Below are positions 52,011-60,287 of a DNA stretch of 64,000 nucleotides, one piece after another. How positions within the stretch are numbered: position 1 is the stretch's first letter; the number at the start of each line of letters is the position of its first letter. Origin of the DNA: Cyclobacteriaceae bacterium (GTDB lineage Bacteria > Bacteroidota > Bacteroidia > Cytophagales > Cyclobacteriaceae); contig JAHCHY010000002.1 in the NCBI GenBank assembly GCA_026129485.1, forward strand, positions 240,840 through 304,839. Reading direction: 5' to 3'. The translations under genes and the position numbers were made by a program. Under the pieces are notes generated by a model. The model had not been told where the DNA came from. It saw only the letters and a program-made list of their open reading frames with translations, and did no database searches.

Positions 52011-52736
52011 TTACCTCTCTTTCTTACACGCCACTCCCTCCACATAATTCTTAATCACCCCCATCGGCTTAGCCGCTTCGCTGCCCTCAAAGCCGGTAAT
52101 ATCGGCATAGGTAACTTGTTTTTTGTATTCATTCAAAAGCTCACCCGATAGCGGCAGGTAGCTCCAGTGCCAGCGCTCTTCTTCATAGCCGGTACGGCCG
52201 CTTTCTTTAGAAGTATAAGGCTGGCAAAAGCCATATTCTGCCGCGTGGGCCTTTAGCCACGTGTAAGTTTTCAACCCTTCACCCGAATCAAAAAAATTAT
52301 TGCTGAGCGCATTCAAATCCATGTCGGTACCCCAATGGTGCCGCGAAGTTGAGGGCATGGAGCTATACAACAAGATAAGCCGGGCGCGTTCTTTCGGATC
52401 ATCGATGGTAGTCAGGTCCTTGCCTTCCACCTGTACTTTTCCGTTCCATTTGTTTTCCCAGATTCGCTTTTGTGAATCAAAGTTGCGTGTGGCTGAAATG
52501 ATCACCAGCTTAACGCTGTCTTTAAGAGCCGCTTCGCTCATCCTTACAAAAGCTTCGTAAGTTTCTTTTCTCAGGTAAGCGTTTCGTGCGCTGCCTCTTG
52601 TGTGTTCATCTGCAAGTTTGACAAACTGCGGATGGGTGGCCGGATCGAATTTTCCCAGCAGGTAATTTTTGTCAACGGGCTGAGAACAAACAATGCCCGG
52701 TAACAAAATCAGAATATAAATCAGTATATGCTTCAT
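52011..52736 (-). CDS. VanY/M15B-type D-alanyl-D-alanine carboxypeptidase
   Basis: A 241-residue exported peptidase (signal MKHILIYILILLPGIVCSQ) that trims the terminal D-Ala of peptidoglycan peptides. Zinc ligands are in SRHHWGTDMDLNALSNNFF (His and Asp) and YEEERWHWSYLPLSGEL (His of ERWHWSY), with the upstream LVIISATRNFDSQKRIWENKW segment giving the conserved Ser/Arg. The C-terminal tail ending VACKKER is short. No vanRS, vanHAX or vanZ is nearby, so it is a housekeeping wall enzyme rather than part of a glycopeptide-resistance cluster. Confidence 0.9.
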   Translation of the reverse strand: MKHILIYILILLPGIVCSQPVDKNYLLGKFDPATHPQFVKLADEHTRGSARNAYLRKETYEAFVRMSEAALKDSVKLVIISATRNFDSQKRIWENKWNGKVQVEGKDLTTIDDPKERARLILLYSSMPSTSRHHWGTDMDLNALSNNFFDSGEGLKTYTWLKAHAAEYGFCQPYTSKESGRTGYEEERWHWSYLPLSGELLNEYKKQVTYADITGFEGSEAAKPMGVIKNYVEGVACKKER

Positions 52737-52758
52737 AGTTTATCTGTTGCCGTTGGCT

Positions 52759-52819
52759 GTTGTTGGTTGATAGTTTATTTTGTCGAATATCCAACAACAA
52801 TCAACTAACAACCAACAAC
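52759..52819. repeat. Imperfect inverted repeat of GTTGTTGGTTG type between two minus-strand genes
   Basis: GTTGTTGGTTGATAGTTTAT (52759-52778) is followed by ACAACAATCAACTAACAACC (52793 onward), its near inverse. The 87-bp gap between the DAHP synthase gene and the VanY-type gene is largely this structure. It resembles mobile intergenic palindromes, and folded on the minus strand it could also slow or stop transcription leaving the aromatic operon. Confidence 0.55.
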
Positions 52820-52823
52820 TAAA

Positions 52824-53927
52824 TTATACCCGCTCCGCTACCTGGTTCATTACTTTGGTTTGCACCTGTATCGATTCGTGGTGAATGAGCTTGAGCAAAT
52901 CGTTGGTAAACTCTTCGTTTAAGCCCATCGCCTTACATAAGGCAATCCGGGTCTGCACGATTTCTTCCCAGCGACTTACCTGCAAAATGGTAACGTTATT
53001 TTCTTTTTTATAATGGCCGATCTTTTCCGAAATCTTCATGCGCTGCGAAAGCTTCTGCATGATCTCATCATCCAACTGGTCGATCTGCTCGCGCAAAATG
53101 CTGAGCGTATCCTTGAAGGTTTTATTCTCAACCGAAGAAGTACGCACCACCAGCTCGCTCACGATTTTGCCCAGCACTGCCGGGGTAACCTGCTGTTTGG
53201 CATCGCTCCACGCTGCATCGGGGTTAATATGGCTTTCAATCATCAGGCCGGCCATATCCAGGTCGAGCGCCTTTTGCGAAATAAACGCGATCAGGTCGCG
53301 GTTGCCGGCAATGTGGCTGGGATCACAAATCATATCCAGCTCGGGCACACGTGTTTTCAATTCGATGGCCAGATCCCACATGGGTGCATTTCTGAACGGG
53401 CCTTTTTCAAACGAGGAAAAACCACGATGAATGGCAGCCAGCTTGGTGATACCGGCTTTGTTCAAGCGCTCGAGCGCACCCAGCCACAGCTCCACATCGG
53501 GATTAATGGGGTTTTTAACCAGCACCGGAATATCCACACCTCTCAGGGCATCGGCTACTTCCTGCACCGAGAACGGGTTTACGGTTGTGCGTGCACCCAC
53601 CCAAAGAAAATTAACACCTGCTTTTAAAGCCGCTTCCACGTGCGTGGCATTGGCCACTTCGGTGGTTACCGGCAAACCGGTTTCCTTACCTGCTTTTATC
53701 AGCCATTGTAAGCCCACATCGCCAGCGCCTTCGTACTGGCCGGGCCGGGTGCGCGGCTTCCAGATACCGGCACGCAATGCATGCACTTTGCCGGTGGCTG
53801 CAATCTGTTTGGCGGTGGCAATGGTTTGCTCTTCTGTCTCTGCACTGCATGGTCCGCTGATGATAACGGGTCTGCTCGTTTTCATCCACGATGCTATCGG
53901 TTCGAGCTGTAGTCCTTTCTTTGTCAT
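52824..53927 (-). CDS. Bifunctional DAHP synthase / chorismate mutase
   Basis: The 367-residue enzyme joins the first step of the shikimate pathway to chorismate mutase. Residues about 1-260 are the KDO8P-synthase-like (type I-beta) DAHP synthase: RPVIISGPCSAETEEQ, LRAGIWKPRTRPGQYEGAG, NFLWVGARTTVNPFSVQE and MICDPSHIAGNRD. Residues about 275-355 are an AroQ chorismate mutase (SILREQIDQLDDEIMQKLSQRMKISEKIGHYKKEN). It is the last gene of the pheA-aminotransferase-tyrA operon, 37 bp after tyrA. Fusion to chorismate mutase usually confers feedback control by prephenate or its products. Confidence 0.93.
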   Translation of the reverse strand: MTKKGLQLEPIASWMKTSRPVIISGPCSAETEEQTIATAKQIAATGKVHALRAGIWKPRTRPGQYEGAGDVGLQWLIKAGKETGLPVTTEVANATHVEAALKAGVNFLWVGARTTVNPFSVQEVADALRGVDIPVLVKNPINPDVELWLGALERLNKAGITKLAAIHRGFSSFEKGPFRNAPMWDLAIELKTRVPELDMICDPSHIAGNRDLIAFISQKALDLDMAGLMIESHINPDAAWSDAKQQVTPAVLGKIVSELVVRTSSVENKTFKDTLSILREQIDQLDDEIMQKLSQRMKISEKIGHYKKENNVTILQVSRWEEIVQTRIALCKAMGLNEEFTNDLLKLIHHESIQVQTKVMNQVAERV

Positions 53928-53964
53928 GATTCAATAAAGTTAACTGGATATTTCTGATTTTGAT

Positions 53965-54855
53965 TTATGATACAAGGGTTTCTTTGTTCTGCGTGCCGGG
54001 CTTGTCGGCTTGCTGATCCAACACTCTGCGGATTTCATTTGCCTTCGACATAATGCGATGCAGCTCTTTCGTATCGCGTTTCATTAAATGATAATGAAAC
54101 TTTTGCAGGTGCATGATGTACTCCAGCAAGGCCTGGCTCAGGTACTCTACGTTCTGCTCAAAAATAGGTGTCCACATATCGGGCGAGCTTTTAGCCAGGC
54201 GCACGGTAGAGGCAAACCCGCTACCGGCCAGGTCGAAAATATTTTTCTCGTCTTTTTCAATATCAAGAACAGTTTGCCCCAGCAGAAATGAGCTTACGTG
54301 CGAAAGGTGCGATACATACGCTACGTGCCGGTCGTGCTCATCCGCTTCCATGAAAATGGTTTTCATCTCCAGCGCGTCAAATACTTTCATAGCTGTGTTG
54401 AGCGCTTCAACAGAAGATTTTCCGGCTTCGCAAATAATATTGGTCTTACCTTTAAACAAGCCATCGAAAGCTGCCTGCGGACCGGAGTTCTCAGTTCCGG
54501 CAATGGGGTGAGCGGCCACAAACTGCTGGCGTTTCGGGTGGTTCGCTACCGATTTGCAAATAGACGTTTTGGTTGAGCCGGCATCGATCACCACAGCATT
54601 TTTCTTTACAATATCCAGCACAGTCGGCAAGAAAGCGTTCAGTGCATTTACCGGGATGGATAATACAACAAGGTCAGCCGATGACAAGGCTTTATCTTCC
54701 GTAAGCATTTTATCCACGAGTCCAAGCTCTACAGCTTTAACTCCATTAGCCGCGTTTGCATCTACACCAATCAGTTCGGTGGCAATGCCTGCCCTGCGCA
54801 AGCCTATTGCAACAGATCCTCCAATCAATCCTAATCCCACTATGGTTGTTTTCAT
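53965..54855 (-). CDS. tyrA: Prephenate dehydrogenase
   Basis: TyrA oxidatively decarboxylates prephenate to 4-hydroxyphenylpyruvate for tyrosine synthesis. The 296-residue protein has the NAD(P) loop VGLGLIGGSVAIGLRR (residues 6-21), SIPVNALNAFLP, the conserved VIDAGSTKTSICKSV and AAHPIAGTENSGPQAAFDGLFKG blocks, and HDRHVAYVSHLSHVSSFLL. No chorismate mutase domain is fused here; that activity is on the neighbouring DAHP synthase. It overlaps the aminotransferase gene by 4 bp. Confidence 0.94.
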   Translation of the reverse strand: MKTTIVGLGLIGGSVAIGLRRAGIATELIGVDANAANGVKAVELGLVDKMLTEDKALSSADLVVLSIPVNALNAFLPTVLDIVKKNAVVIDAGSTKTSICKSVANHPKRQQFVAAHPIAGTENSGPQAAFDGLFKGKTNIICEAGKSSVEALNTAMKVFDALEMKTIFMEADEHDRHVAYVSHLSHVSSFLLGQTVLDIEKDEKNIFDLAGSGFASTVRLAKSSPDMWTPIFEQNVEYLSQALLEYIMHLQKFHYHLMKRDTKELHRIMSKANEIRRVLDQQADKPGTQNKETLVS

Positions 54856-56039
54856 AACTGACTTACTGCCTCCTTTTTCACTGCTAAAAATTTTACAATA
54901 CGCTCGTGCGCCTCTTCCAGTTTTTCCTCAGTAGCGCACAACGAAATCCTGATAAAGCGGGAACCGGCCTCACCAAAAATAAAGCCCGGTGTAATGAACA
55001 CGTGCGTACCGTACAATATTTCATCAATCCATTTCTCTACATCCTGAACATATTCCGGAGCCTTTGCCCACACAAACAAGCCAGATTGTTTTTTAGAATA
55101 GGTACAGCCCAACGCATCCAGAATTTGACGCGCGGCTTCTCTTCTCTTTTTATAAACTTCGTTTAATTCAGCAAACCACTCTTTTCCGTTCTTCAATGCT
55201 TCGGCAGCAGCCTGCTGCAACCCTAAAAACATTCCGCTATCCATATTGCTCTTTACACGAAGCACCGCATCAATCAAATCTTGATTACCCGCTACCCAAC
55301 CAATGCGCCAGCCGGCCATGTTGTGCGATTTGCTCAGAGAGTTTAACTCCAATGCCACATCGGCAGCGCCTTCAACCGCTAAAATACTTTGCGGGTTGTC
55401 ATTCAATATGAGTGAATACGGGTTATCATTTACAATCAAAAAATTGTTCTGGCGGGCAAGATCGACCAGCGCTTTTAATTCTTCCTTCGAGGCCACGCGG
55501 CCGGTAGGCATGTGCGGGAAATTCACCCACATGATTTTTACATTCGATAAATCCGATTTCTTTAATGCTTCCACATCAATACCCCAGTCGAGCGATTCCT
55601 GAAGTTTATACGTTCTTACTTTGGCTCCCACCAATTTAGCCACCGATGAATACGTGGGGTAGCCCGGATCGGGAATCAGCACTTCTTCGCCTTCGTTTAC
55701 AAACGCCATCGCAATATGCATGATACCTTCCTTCGAGCCCATCAACGGAAGTATTTCTGTTTCAGCATTCAGGTTAACACCATACGTATTTTTATAGAAC
55801 GCCTGGATGCCTTGCCGCAAAGCAGGTATTCCTTTATAGCCCTGGTAGCCGTGGCTGGTTGCTTTTTGTGCTGTATCGGTTAACGCCCGGATGGTTTCAG
55901 CAGATGGCGCGAGATCGGGGCTTCCGATACCGAGATTAATTACCGGCAATGCAGGCGTATCAAGCCCGCGAACTTCAGCCAGCTTTTTGCTGAAGTAGTA
56001 TTCTTCTACATGGGCAATCCGGTTTGCGGTTTTAATCAT
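54852..56039 (-). CDS. Class I/II pyridoxal-phosphate aminotransferase of the aromatic operon
   Basis: A 395-residue fold-type I aminotransferase starting MIKTANRIAHVEEYYFSKKL at ATG 56039, 1 bp after the pheA stop. Landmarks are VINLGIGSPDLAPS, LPLMGSKEGIMHIAMAF, VLIPDPGYPTYSSVAKL, MWVNFPHMPTGRVAS, and the PLP lysine in ELNSLSKSHNMAGWRIGW. From its place between pheA and tyrA it probably transaminates phenylpyruvate and 4-hydroxyphenylpyruvate. Sequence alone would also allow an aspartate- or diaminopimelate-type substrate. Confidence 0.9.
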   Translation of the reverse strand: MIKTANRIAHVEEYYFSKKLAEVRGLDTPALPVINLGIGSPDLAPSAETIRALTDTAQKATSHGYQGYKGIPALRQGIQAFYKNTYGVNLNAETEILPLMGSKEGIMHIAMAFVNEGEEVLIPDPGYPTYSSVAKLVGAKVRTYKLQESLDWGIDVEALKKSDLSNVKIMWVNFPHMPTGRVASKEELKALVDLARQNNFLIVNDNPYSLILNDNPQSILAVEGAADVALELNSLSKSHNMAGWRIGWVAGNQDLIDAVLRVKSNMDSGMFLGLQQAAAEALKNGKEWFAELNEVYKKRREAARQILDALGCTYSKKQSGLFVWAKAPEYVQDVEKWIDEILYGTHVFITPGFIFGEAGSRFIRISLCATEEKLEEAHERIVKFLAVKKEAVSQL

Positions 56040-56040
56040 A

Positions 56041-56883
56041 TCACTTGTATTCAATCTTTGCCTTTTTGTACTCACCCAGAATATTCAGGTTCTTTACTTG
56101 CCTTAGTACTTCCCCAATCGCAGTTTCATAGCTTTTGCGCTTTTTCCATTCCACATCAATGTGAATGGAGTACTCGCTGGGCTTACCAATAATCGGTATC
56201 GACTGGATTTTAGACAGGTTGATGCTGTTCTTTTTAAACGTCATCAATGCTTCGGCCAGGCTGCCTACCTCGTTGGCCACTTCAAAATATAACGAAGCCT
56301 TGTTGCTGTCGCTTGCTGTTTTGATCTTGCGCGTAAGAATCAAAAAGCGGGTAAAATTTTTCTTATGGGTTTCAATCCTCTTTTCGAGTATCTGCAACCC
56401 GAATCTTTTGGCCGCAAACTCATTGGCAATGGCTGCGGTAGTCTTCAGCTTTTGCTCTTTCACCTTACGGGCCGAAAGAGCCGTATCTTCACTTTCCACA
56501 AGCTGCACGCCATTGAGCTTATACAAATAATCCGAACACTGGCGTATGGCCATCGGGTGCGATTCGATCGTCCTGATGTCGGCCAGCTTAACACCGGGCG
56601 CAGCCAGCAGGTGCATGTGTATGGGCAGGTATATTTCGCCCACGATCGAAAAATGATATTCCTGCAATAAAAAATAGTTGGGCAAAATGCTTCCCGCGAT
56701 GGAATTTTCAATCGCCATTACGGCATAATCCGCTTCACCGCTTTTAAGCGATTCGCACAGCGTATGAAACGACAGGCATTCCATTGTATGGATAGGCTCC
56801 TGAAAGTAGGTAAACGCAGCTATTTCATGAAAGCTGGCCGCAATGCCCTGTATGGCGATCTTCAGTTTTTTCTTTTTACGCAT
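56041..56883 (-). CDS. pheA: Prephenate dehydratase
   Basis: PheA converts prephenate to phenylpyruvate. From ATG 56883 the protein is 280 residues, MRKKKKLKIAIQGIAASFHE. The catalytic part includes YAVMAIENSIAGSILPNYFLL and KKNFTRFLILTRK, the T-R-F motif. The C-terminal ACT domain (about 195-275; SLYFEVANEVGSLAEALMTF, INLSKIQSIPIIGKPSEYSIHIDVE) should bind phenylalanine for feedback inhibition. A TTG five codons upstream lies in the T-tract of the attenuator and is rejected as the start. It is the first structural gene after the leader peptide described below. Confidence 0.94.
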   Translation of the reverse strand: MRKKKKLKIAIQGIAASFHEIAAFTYFQEPIHTMECLSFHTLCESLKSGEADYAVMAIENSIAGSILPNYFLLQEYHFSIVGEIYLPIHMHLLAAPGVKLADIRTIESHPMAIRQCSDYLYKLNGVQLVESEDTALSARKVKEQKLKTTAAIANEFAAKRFGLQILEKRIETHKKNFTRFLILTRKIKTASDSNKASLYFEVANEVGSLAEALMTFKKNSINLSKIQSIPIIGKPSEYSIHIDVEWKKRKSYETAIGEVLRQVKNLNILGEYKKAKIEYK

Positions 56884-56897
56884 AATCCTATCAAACA

Positions 56898-56925
56898 AAA
56901 AGTCCCGACTTACACCGGGACTTTT
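56898..56925 (-). terminator. Attenuator terminator hairpin of the aromatic amino-acid operon
   Basis: On the minus strand AAAAGTCCCG pairs with CGGGACTTTT around an 8-nt loop and runs straight into a T-rich tail, 15 bp before the pheA ATG. The 5' arm AAGTCCCG can instead pair with CGGGACTT lying inside the leader peptide region (plus-strand positions 56970-56977), so terminator and antiterminator exclude each other. Confidence 0.85.
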
Positions 56926-56948
56926 GATTATCTGCTTTGTTTATTTTT

Positions 56949-57026
56949 TTAACAAACCGATCCTCTTTCAAGTCCCGCAGGGGATTGATAAAAGTACCAG
57001 AAGAAGTAAAATCGGTTAGCGTTCAT
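56949..57026 (-). CDS. Aromatic-operon leader peptide (attenuation peptide)
   Basis: A 25-codon reading frame starts at ATG 57026, behind an A-rich ribosome-binding stretch (TTAAAAGAT), and stops at TAA 56949-56951. Its codons 6-13 read Phe-Tyr-Phe-Phe-Trp-Tyr-Phe-Tyr: eight consecutive aromatic residues out of 25, just upstream of prephenate dehydratase. Directly after these codons CAATCCC can pair with GGGACTTG, and a ribosome stalled on the aromatic codons would cover the first arm. The freed CGGGACTT can then pair with the 5' arm of the terminator. This is the layout of ribosome-mediated attenuation known from enterobacterial pheA and trp operons. Too short for routine gene callers. Confidence 0.88.
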   Translation of the reverse strand: MNANRFYFFWYFYQSPAGLERGSVC

Positions 57027-57175
57027 ATCTTTTAACGATGCCAAGAAAAACGAAAAAATCTGCATCTGCAAACCCATCCAATAAATGTTTTAAAAATTCC
57101 GGTTTAACTAACCCTTGTTAGCCCTTACCGGTTACGGCTCAATGTCTTACCTTTACATTCACCAACATTTCTGAT

Positions 57176-57616
57176 ATGAAACAATTTGTATTCCTGGTGG
57201 TGATTGTCCTGCTCAGCGCCTGCGATAAGCGTAACTCGTCTGTATCGGAAACCGATGATACCCGTGATGATCCCAACCAGGTATTATACGACCAGGTAAT
57301 GGATGTGCACGATGAGGTGATGCCTAAAATGGACGAGATTATGAGGCTTAAACGACAATTACAGGAGCAAATAGCCAATACTCCGGGTATGGTGGTGGAA
57401 CGCAAACAGCAGCTTGAACGGATGATCAGCAACCTCGATTCGGCCGGTGCGGCCATGATGAACTGGATGCACAAGTTTAACCCCCTGCCCGATTCAGCTG
57501 ACCCGGAAAAAGCACGGGAATACTTAGAGAGTGAAATGGAGCGCATCCGGAGTGTTAGGACCCTTATGCTGGAAAGTATTGATAAAGCCAAACAGGAGGC
57601 TACAAGTAAACAATAA
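57176..57616 (+). CDS. Small predicted lipoprotein with coiled coil, function unknown
   Basis: Not recognised as a named family. The 146 residues start MKQFVFLVVIVLLSACDKRN, a lipoprotein signal with Cys16 in LSAC-D. An acidic spacer follows, then a long helical part with heptad-like spacing (VHDEVMPKMDEIMRLKRQLQEQI, VVERKQQLERMISNLDSAGAAMMNWM, EYLESEMERIRSVRTLMLE), suggesting an extended coiled-coil lipoprotein of the envelope. It lies 150 bp from the divergent leader peptide and 18 bp upstream of the SET-domain gene on the same strand. Confidence 0.8.
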   Translation: MKQFVFLVVIVLLSACDKRNSSVSETDDTRDDPNQVLYDQVMDVHDEVMPKMDEIMRLKRQLQEQIANTPGMVVERKQQLERMISNLDSAGAAMMNWMHKFNPLPDSADPEKAREYLESEMERIRSVRTLMLESIDKAKQEATSKQ

Positions 57617-57634
57617 CCCTACTTTATCAAAAGC

Positions 57635-58051
57635 ATGGACAAATCCCGGTTGCTGGCTGAGCTGAGCCAATCCACTTACGTGATACTAAAGCCATCTCCT
57701 GTATCGGGCGTTGGTGTGTTTGCAGTAGTGGATATCCCCAAAGGCTGCCGCGATATGTTTAGTCCGCCCGACCCGGAAGAACGCTGGATAATGCTGTCCA
57801 AACAGGAAGTAGATTCCCTACCCGAACACGCACAGTTTATGATCGGGAATTATTGCCTGTACGATGATGAGCTGAATTACTATGTACCGGAGAAAGGGTT
57901 TAAGAAAATGGATGTTTCGCTGTTCATCAACCACCACGATCAACCCAATATTCAATCCATAAATGATGGGGACTACTTTGAAGCCCTGCACGACATAAAA
58001 GCAGGTGAAGAATTATTCCTGGACTATGGGCAGATAGTACCCGGTGAATAA
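57635..58051 (+). CDS. SET-domain protein (plus-strand member of a convergent pair)
   Basis: A 138-residue SET fold, a protein-lysine methyltransferase-like domain otherwise typical of eukaryotes. It shows VILKPSPVSGVGVFAVVDIPKG at the start of the domain. SLFINHHDQPNIQSI stands at the usual NHS/C position, reading N-H-H. The C-terminal ALHDIKAGEELFLDYGQI has the conserved Tyr. The departure from R-F-x-N-H-S/C may change or abolish catalysis. The stop lies directly against the stop of the second SET gene on the other strand. Confidence 0.85.
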   Translation: MDKSRLLAELSQSTYVILKPSPVSGVGVFAVVDIPKGCRDMFSPPDPEERWIMLSKQEVDSLPEHAQFMIGNYCLYDDELNYYVPEKGFKKMDVSLFINHHDQPNIQSINDGDYFEALHDIKAGEELFLDYGQIVPGE

Positions 58052-58558
58052 TTACTTCTTCTTGCCTACGCGCTTGGTTGCCTTATGGTGCGGCAACTCT
58101 GTTTTCTTATTCACCTTCTTCCCTTCCTTCTCTTTGTTGCGCTGCTCTAACCTGATGTTGTACCGGATCGATTGCCAATACTCGCCACCATACCCCACTA
58201 ATATTTCTGAGCCTGCCGGTATGTCGCGGGTTGCTTCAATGTAGCAACGCTTTTTCTCGGTTACATACTCCGAATTATTTTTAACGCCTTCCACCCGCAC
58301 AATCCCTTTTGCATCATTGGCATAATGCGCAATGCCCTTTTTGGTTTTCCAGGCATCAATACAATGCTTGTTATTAAAGAAGAAAACGTACCCATTCCGG
58401 TCATCGGCCATCTTCTCCACCTCTTTCCACGTAACAATCTCCCCTTTGTATTCTACAATTCGGGTGCCTTTGGGAATAAATACTTTTGTAAAAAGCCCCT
58501 TGCCTGCTCCCGGCAAGGTGGACTTCCTGATCGCCATTTTCTTTTCCAATAATGCCAT
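58052..58558 (-). CDS. SET-domain protein (minus-strand member of a convergent pair)
   Basis: A 168-residue SET-domain protein. It shows LPGAGKGLFTKVFIPKGTRIVEYKGEIV, a central NKHCIDAWKTKKGIAHYANDA at the N-H-S position (reading HYAND), YVTEKKRCYIEATRDIPAGSEILVGYGGEYW with the conserved Tyr, and a basic C-terminal tail (KEGKKVNKKTELPHHKATKRVGKKK) that could contact nucleic acid. Histone-like or ribosomal substrates are conceivable for bacterial SET proteins. There is no evidence of the target here. Confidence 0.85.
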   Translation of the reverse strand: MALLEKKMAIRKSTLPGAGKGLFTKVFIPKGTRIVEYKGEIVTWKEVEKMADDRNGYVFFFNNKHCIDAWKTKKGIAHYANDAKGIVRVEGVKNNSEYVTEKKRCYIEATRDIPAGSEILVGYGGEYWQSIRYNIRLEQRNKEKEGKKVNKKTELPHHKATKRVGKKK

Positions 58559-58603
58559 AAGGCCGCGAAGATAATTGAAAATTGATTAGCGGAAAGGCAA
58601 TAA

Positions 58604-59539
58604 TCAAACAGCGGTAATGGATTTAACCAGCAATCGAATGCTAACGAGTACCACCACTATACCTACGAATATCATCATCCGTTTTACCGGTAGCCTGCTC
58701 GTTATTTTAGCAGCAAGAGGCGCTGCTATAACACCACCCAGCATAAGGCCTGCAATAATCTGCAAATGACTTAACCCTATTGTAGCAAAAAAAGTAAGTG
58801 AGCTGGCCAATGAAACAAAGAACTCGGCCAGGTTTACCGATCCCACCGTGTAGCGCGGGTGCCTTCCGCGCGCTATCAGCGTGGTGGTAACAATCGGCCC
58901 CCAACCTCCACCGCCAATCGAATCCATAAACCCTCCAAAAGCCGCCAGGGCCGGAACGTTTTTGGTTTTGCGTTTTTTCCGGATTTGCATTAGCACTGCC
59001 TTGCGAATGATAGCCATACCCAGTATAAGGGTATAGACGGATACAACAGGTCTGATGATGTAGTTATAATCTTCCAACGAAAAAAGAATGTACGCCCCGG
59101 CCACTGCACCCAGCATACCGGGAACAAGCAAGCTTTTGAACAACTTCTTATTTACATTCTGAAAACGGAGGTGCGTTAAGCCGGATACGCCACTGGTAAA
59201 AATCTCGGCTGTATGTACACTGGCGCTGGAGGCTGCAGGCGAAATACCAAATGAAAGAAGAAACGTGGTGGCGCTAACACCATACGCCATTCCCAACGAT
59301 CCGTCAATCATCTGGGCAATAAATCCGCCCAGCACAAACAACAAAAAGTCAGGGCCGACAACCGACCGCCATTCGAATTCTGAGATTGCATCGGACCCGA
59401 AAAAGACAACCAGGATTAAAACAATAGAAGCAACTACACCTAACAAGACCCAGATGTGCCTGGGCCTGCTCCGGGGCTCTTGCGGCTCCGGGTTTTCATC
59501 ATAGATAAGCCTGTCGTCTTCTATGTTTTCAGGGCGCAT
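58604..59539 (-). CDS. TauE/SafE-family sulfite exporter-like permease
   Basis: A 311-residue membrane protein with an N-terminal cytosolic tail (about 28 residues) followed by about eight helices. The family landmarks are GGFIAQMIDGSLGMAYGVSAT (about residues 72-92), SVHTAEIFTSGVSGLTH and FGGFMDSIGGGGWGPIVTT (about 200-218), the two inverted TauE repeats. It probably moves sulfite, sulfonates or a related anion. It starts immediately after the stop of the DUF2490 gene with no gap, so the two are translationally coupled and may work together. Confidence 0.88.
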   Translation of the reverse strand: MRPENIEDDRLIYDENPEPQEPRSRPRHIWVLLGVVASIVLILVVFFGSDAISEFEWRSVVGPDFLLFVLGGFIAQMIDGSLGMAYGVSATTFLLSFGISPAASSASVHTAEIFTSGVSGLTHLRFQNVNKKLFKSLLVPGMLGAVAGAYILFSLEDYNYIIRPVVSVYTLILGMAIIRKAVLMQIRKKRKTKNVPALAAFGGFMDSIGGGGWGPIVTTTLIARGRHPRYTVGSVNLAEFFVSLASSLTFFATIGLSHLQIIAGLMLGGVIAAPLAAKITSRLPVKRMMIFVGIVVVLVSIRLLVKSITAV

Positions 59540-60280
59540 TTAATTTTTATTTCTGAAGTCGAGGTTATGGAAGACAAACACGCGAACCGCATCGGTATGC
59601 GCGAACGAGCTTGACGCTGGCAGTTGCTGGAACACATACAGGTACCCTATCTGCGCATATAGCTGCGTGGTAAACTGGTATCCTGCACCGGCAAACAACC
59701 GGTTCTGATCAAGGTAATTATTCGCGATATGCTTACCTGCGCTTACATGCAATTCGTCATTAAGAAAGATAAAAGGAGTTTTGGGCTCAACCGTCTTCCG
59801 GGTTAGGGGTATGGTTACCGCAACGTTATACCGGAAACGCCAGCTAAATGTATAGTCTTCACTTACCGCGCCTCCTGCCCATGTTTTACGAAAGCGCTCT
59901 TCTACCCGAAAGTACTGTGCCGTGGTAAACCAGTTCTTCTTTCCAAACCATTGTACCTGCTGCCATAGCCGGTGTTCGGGCAAATCAGGCAACGGATCGA
60001 TGTTATAGGATGTGATATAACCGTAACCGGAAGAAATACGGGTTTGATCCGTTACATAGTACACAGGCGCTATACGGAAAATGCTAAGGCCGAGCCTGTC
60101 GGCAAAGTTATCGGTAAACCGGAAATGAACATCGGCCCACAAACCCCATTTATCGGACAAACGGGTTTGATTGAAATAGGCAGTCCATGTCTGCTGGCGG
60201 AATTCTTTATTCTTGCCCTGCGCCATTGCCATTGAACAACCTAAGCTTAAGCCTGAAATCATAATCAAAAGCCTCATCAT
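59540..60280 (-). CDS. DUF2490-family outer-membrane-type protein
   Basis: A 246-residue exported protein (signal MMRLLIMISGLSLGCSMAMAQ) made of alternating beta-strands: WTAYFNQTRLSDKWGLWADVHFRFTDNF, ISSGYGYITSYN, EHRLWQQVQWFGKKNWFTTAQYFRVEERF, and GYQFTTQLYAQIGYLYVFQQL. It ends in an aromatic-rich terminal strand (VFVFHNLDFRNKN). The pattern and length fit DUF2490, predicted outer-membrane barrels. It is the first gene of a two-gene unit with the TauE permease, preceded by a near-perfect promoter and a 13-bp inverted repeat in the leader. Confidence 0.85.
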   Translation of the reverse strand: MMRLLIMISGLSLGCSMAMAQGKNKEFRQQTWTAYFNQTRLSDKWGLWADVHFRFTDNFADRLGLSIFRIAPVYYVTDQTRISSGYGYITSYNIDPLPDLPEHRLWQQVQWFGKKNWFTTAQYFRVEERFRKTWAGGAVSEDYTFSWRFRYNVAVTIPLTRKTVEPKTPFIFLNDELHVSAGKHIANNYLDQNRLFAGAGYQFTTQLYAQIGYLYVFQQLPASSSFAHTDAVRVFVFHNLDFRNKN

Positions 60281-60287
60281 ATCATTT

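Noticed and set aside
52011-52736. VanY as part of a glycopeptide-resistance cluster
   Set aside because: No vanRS, vanHAX or vanZ nearby; stand-alone M15B peptidases are common wall enzymes.
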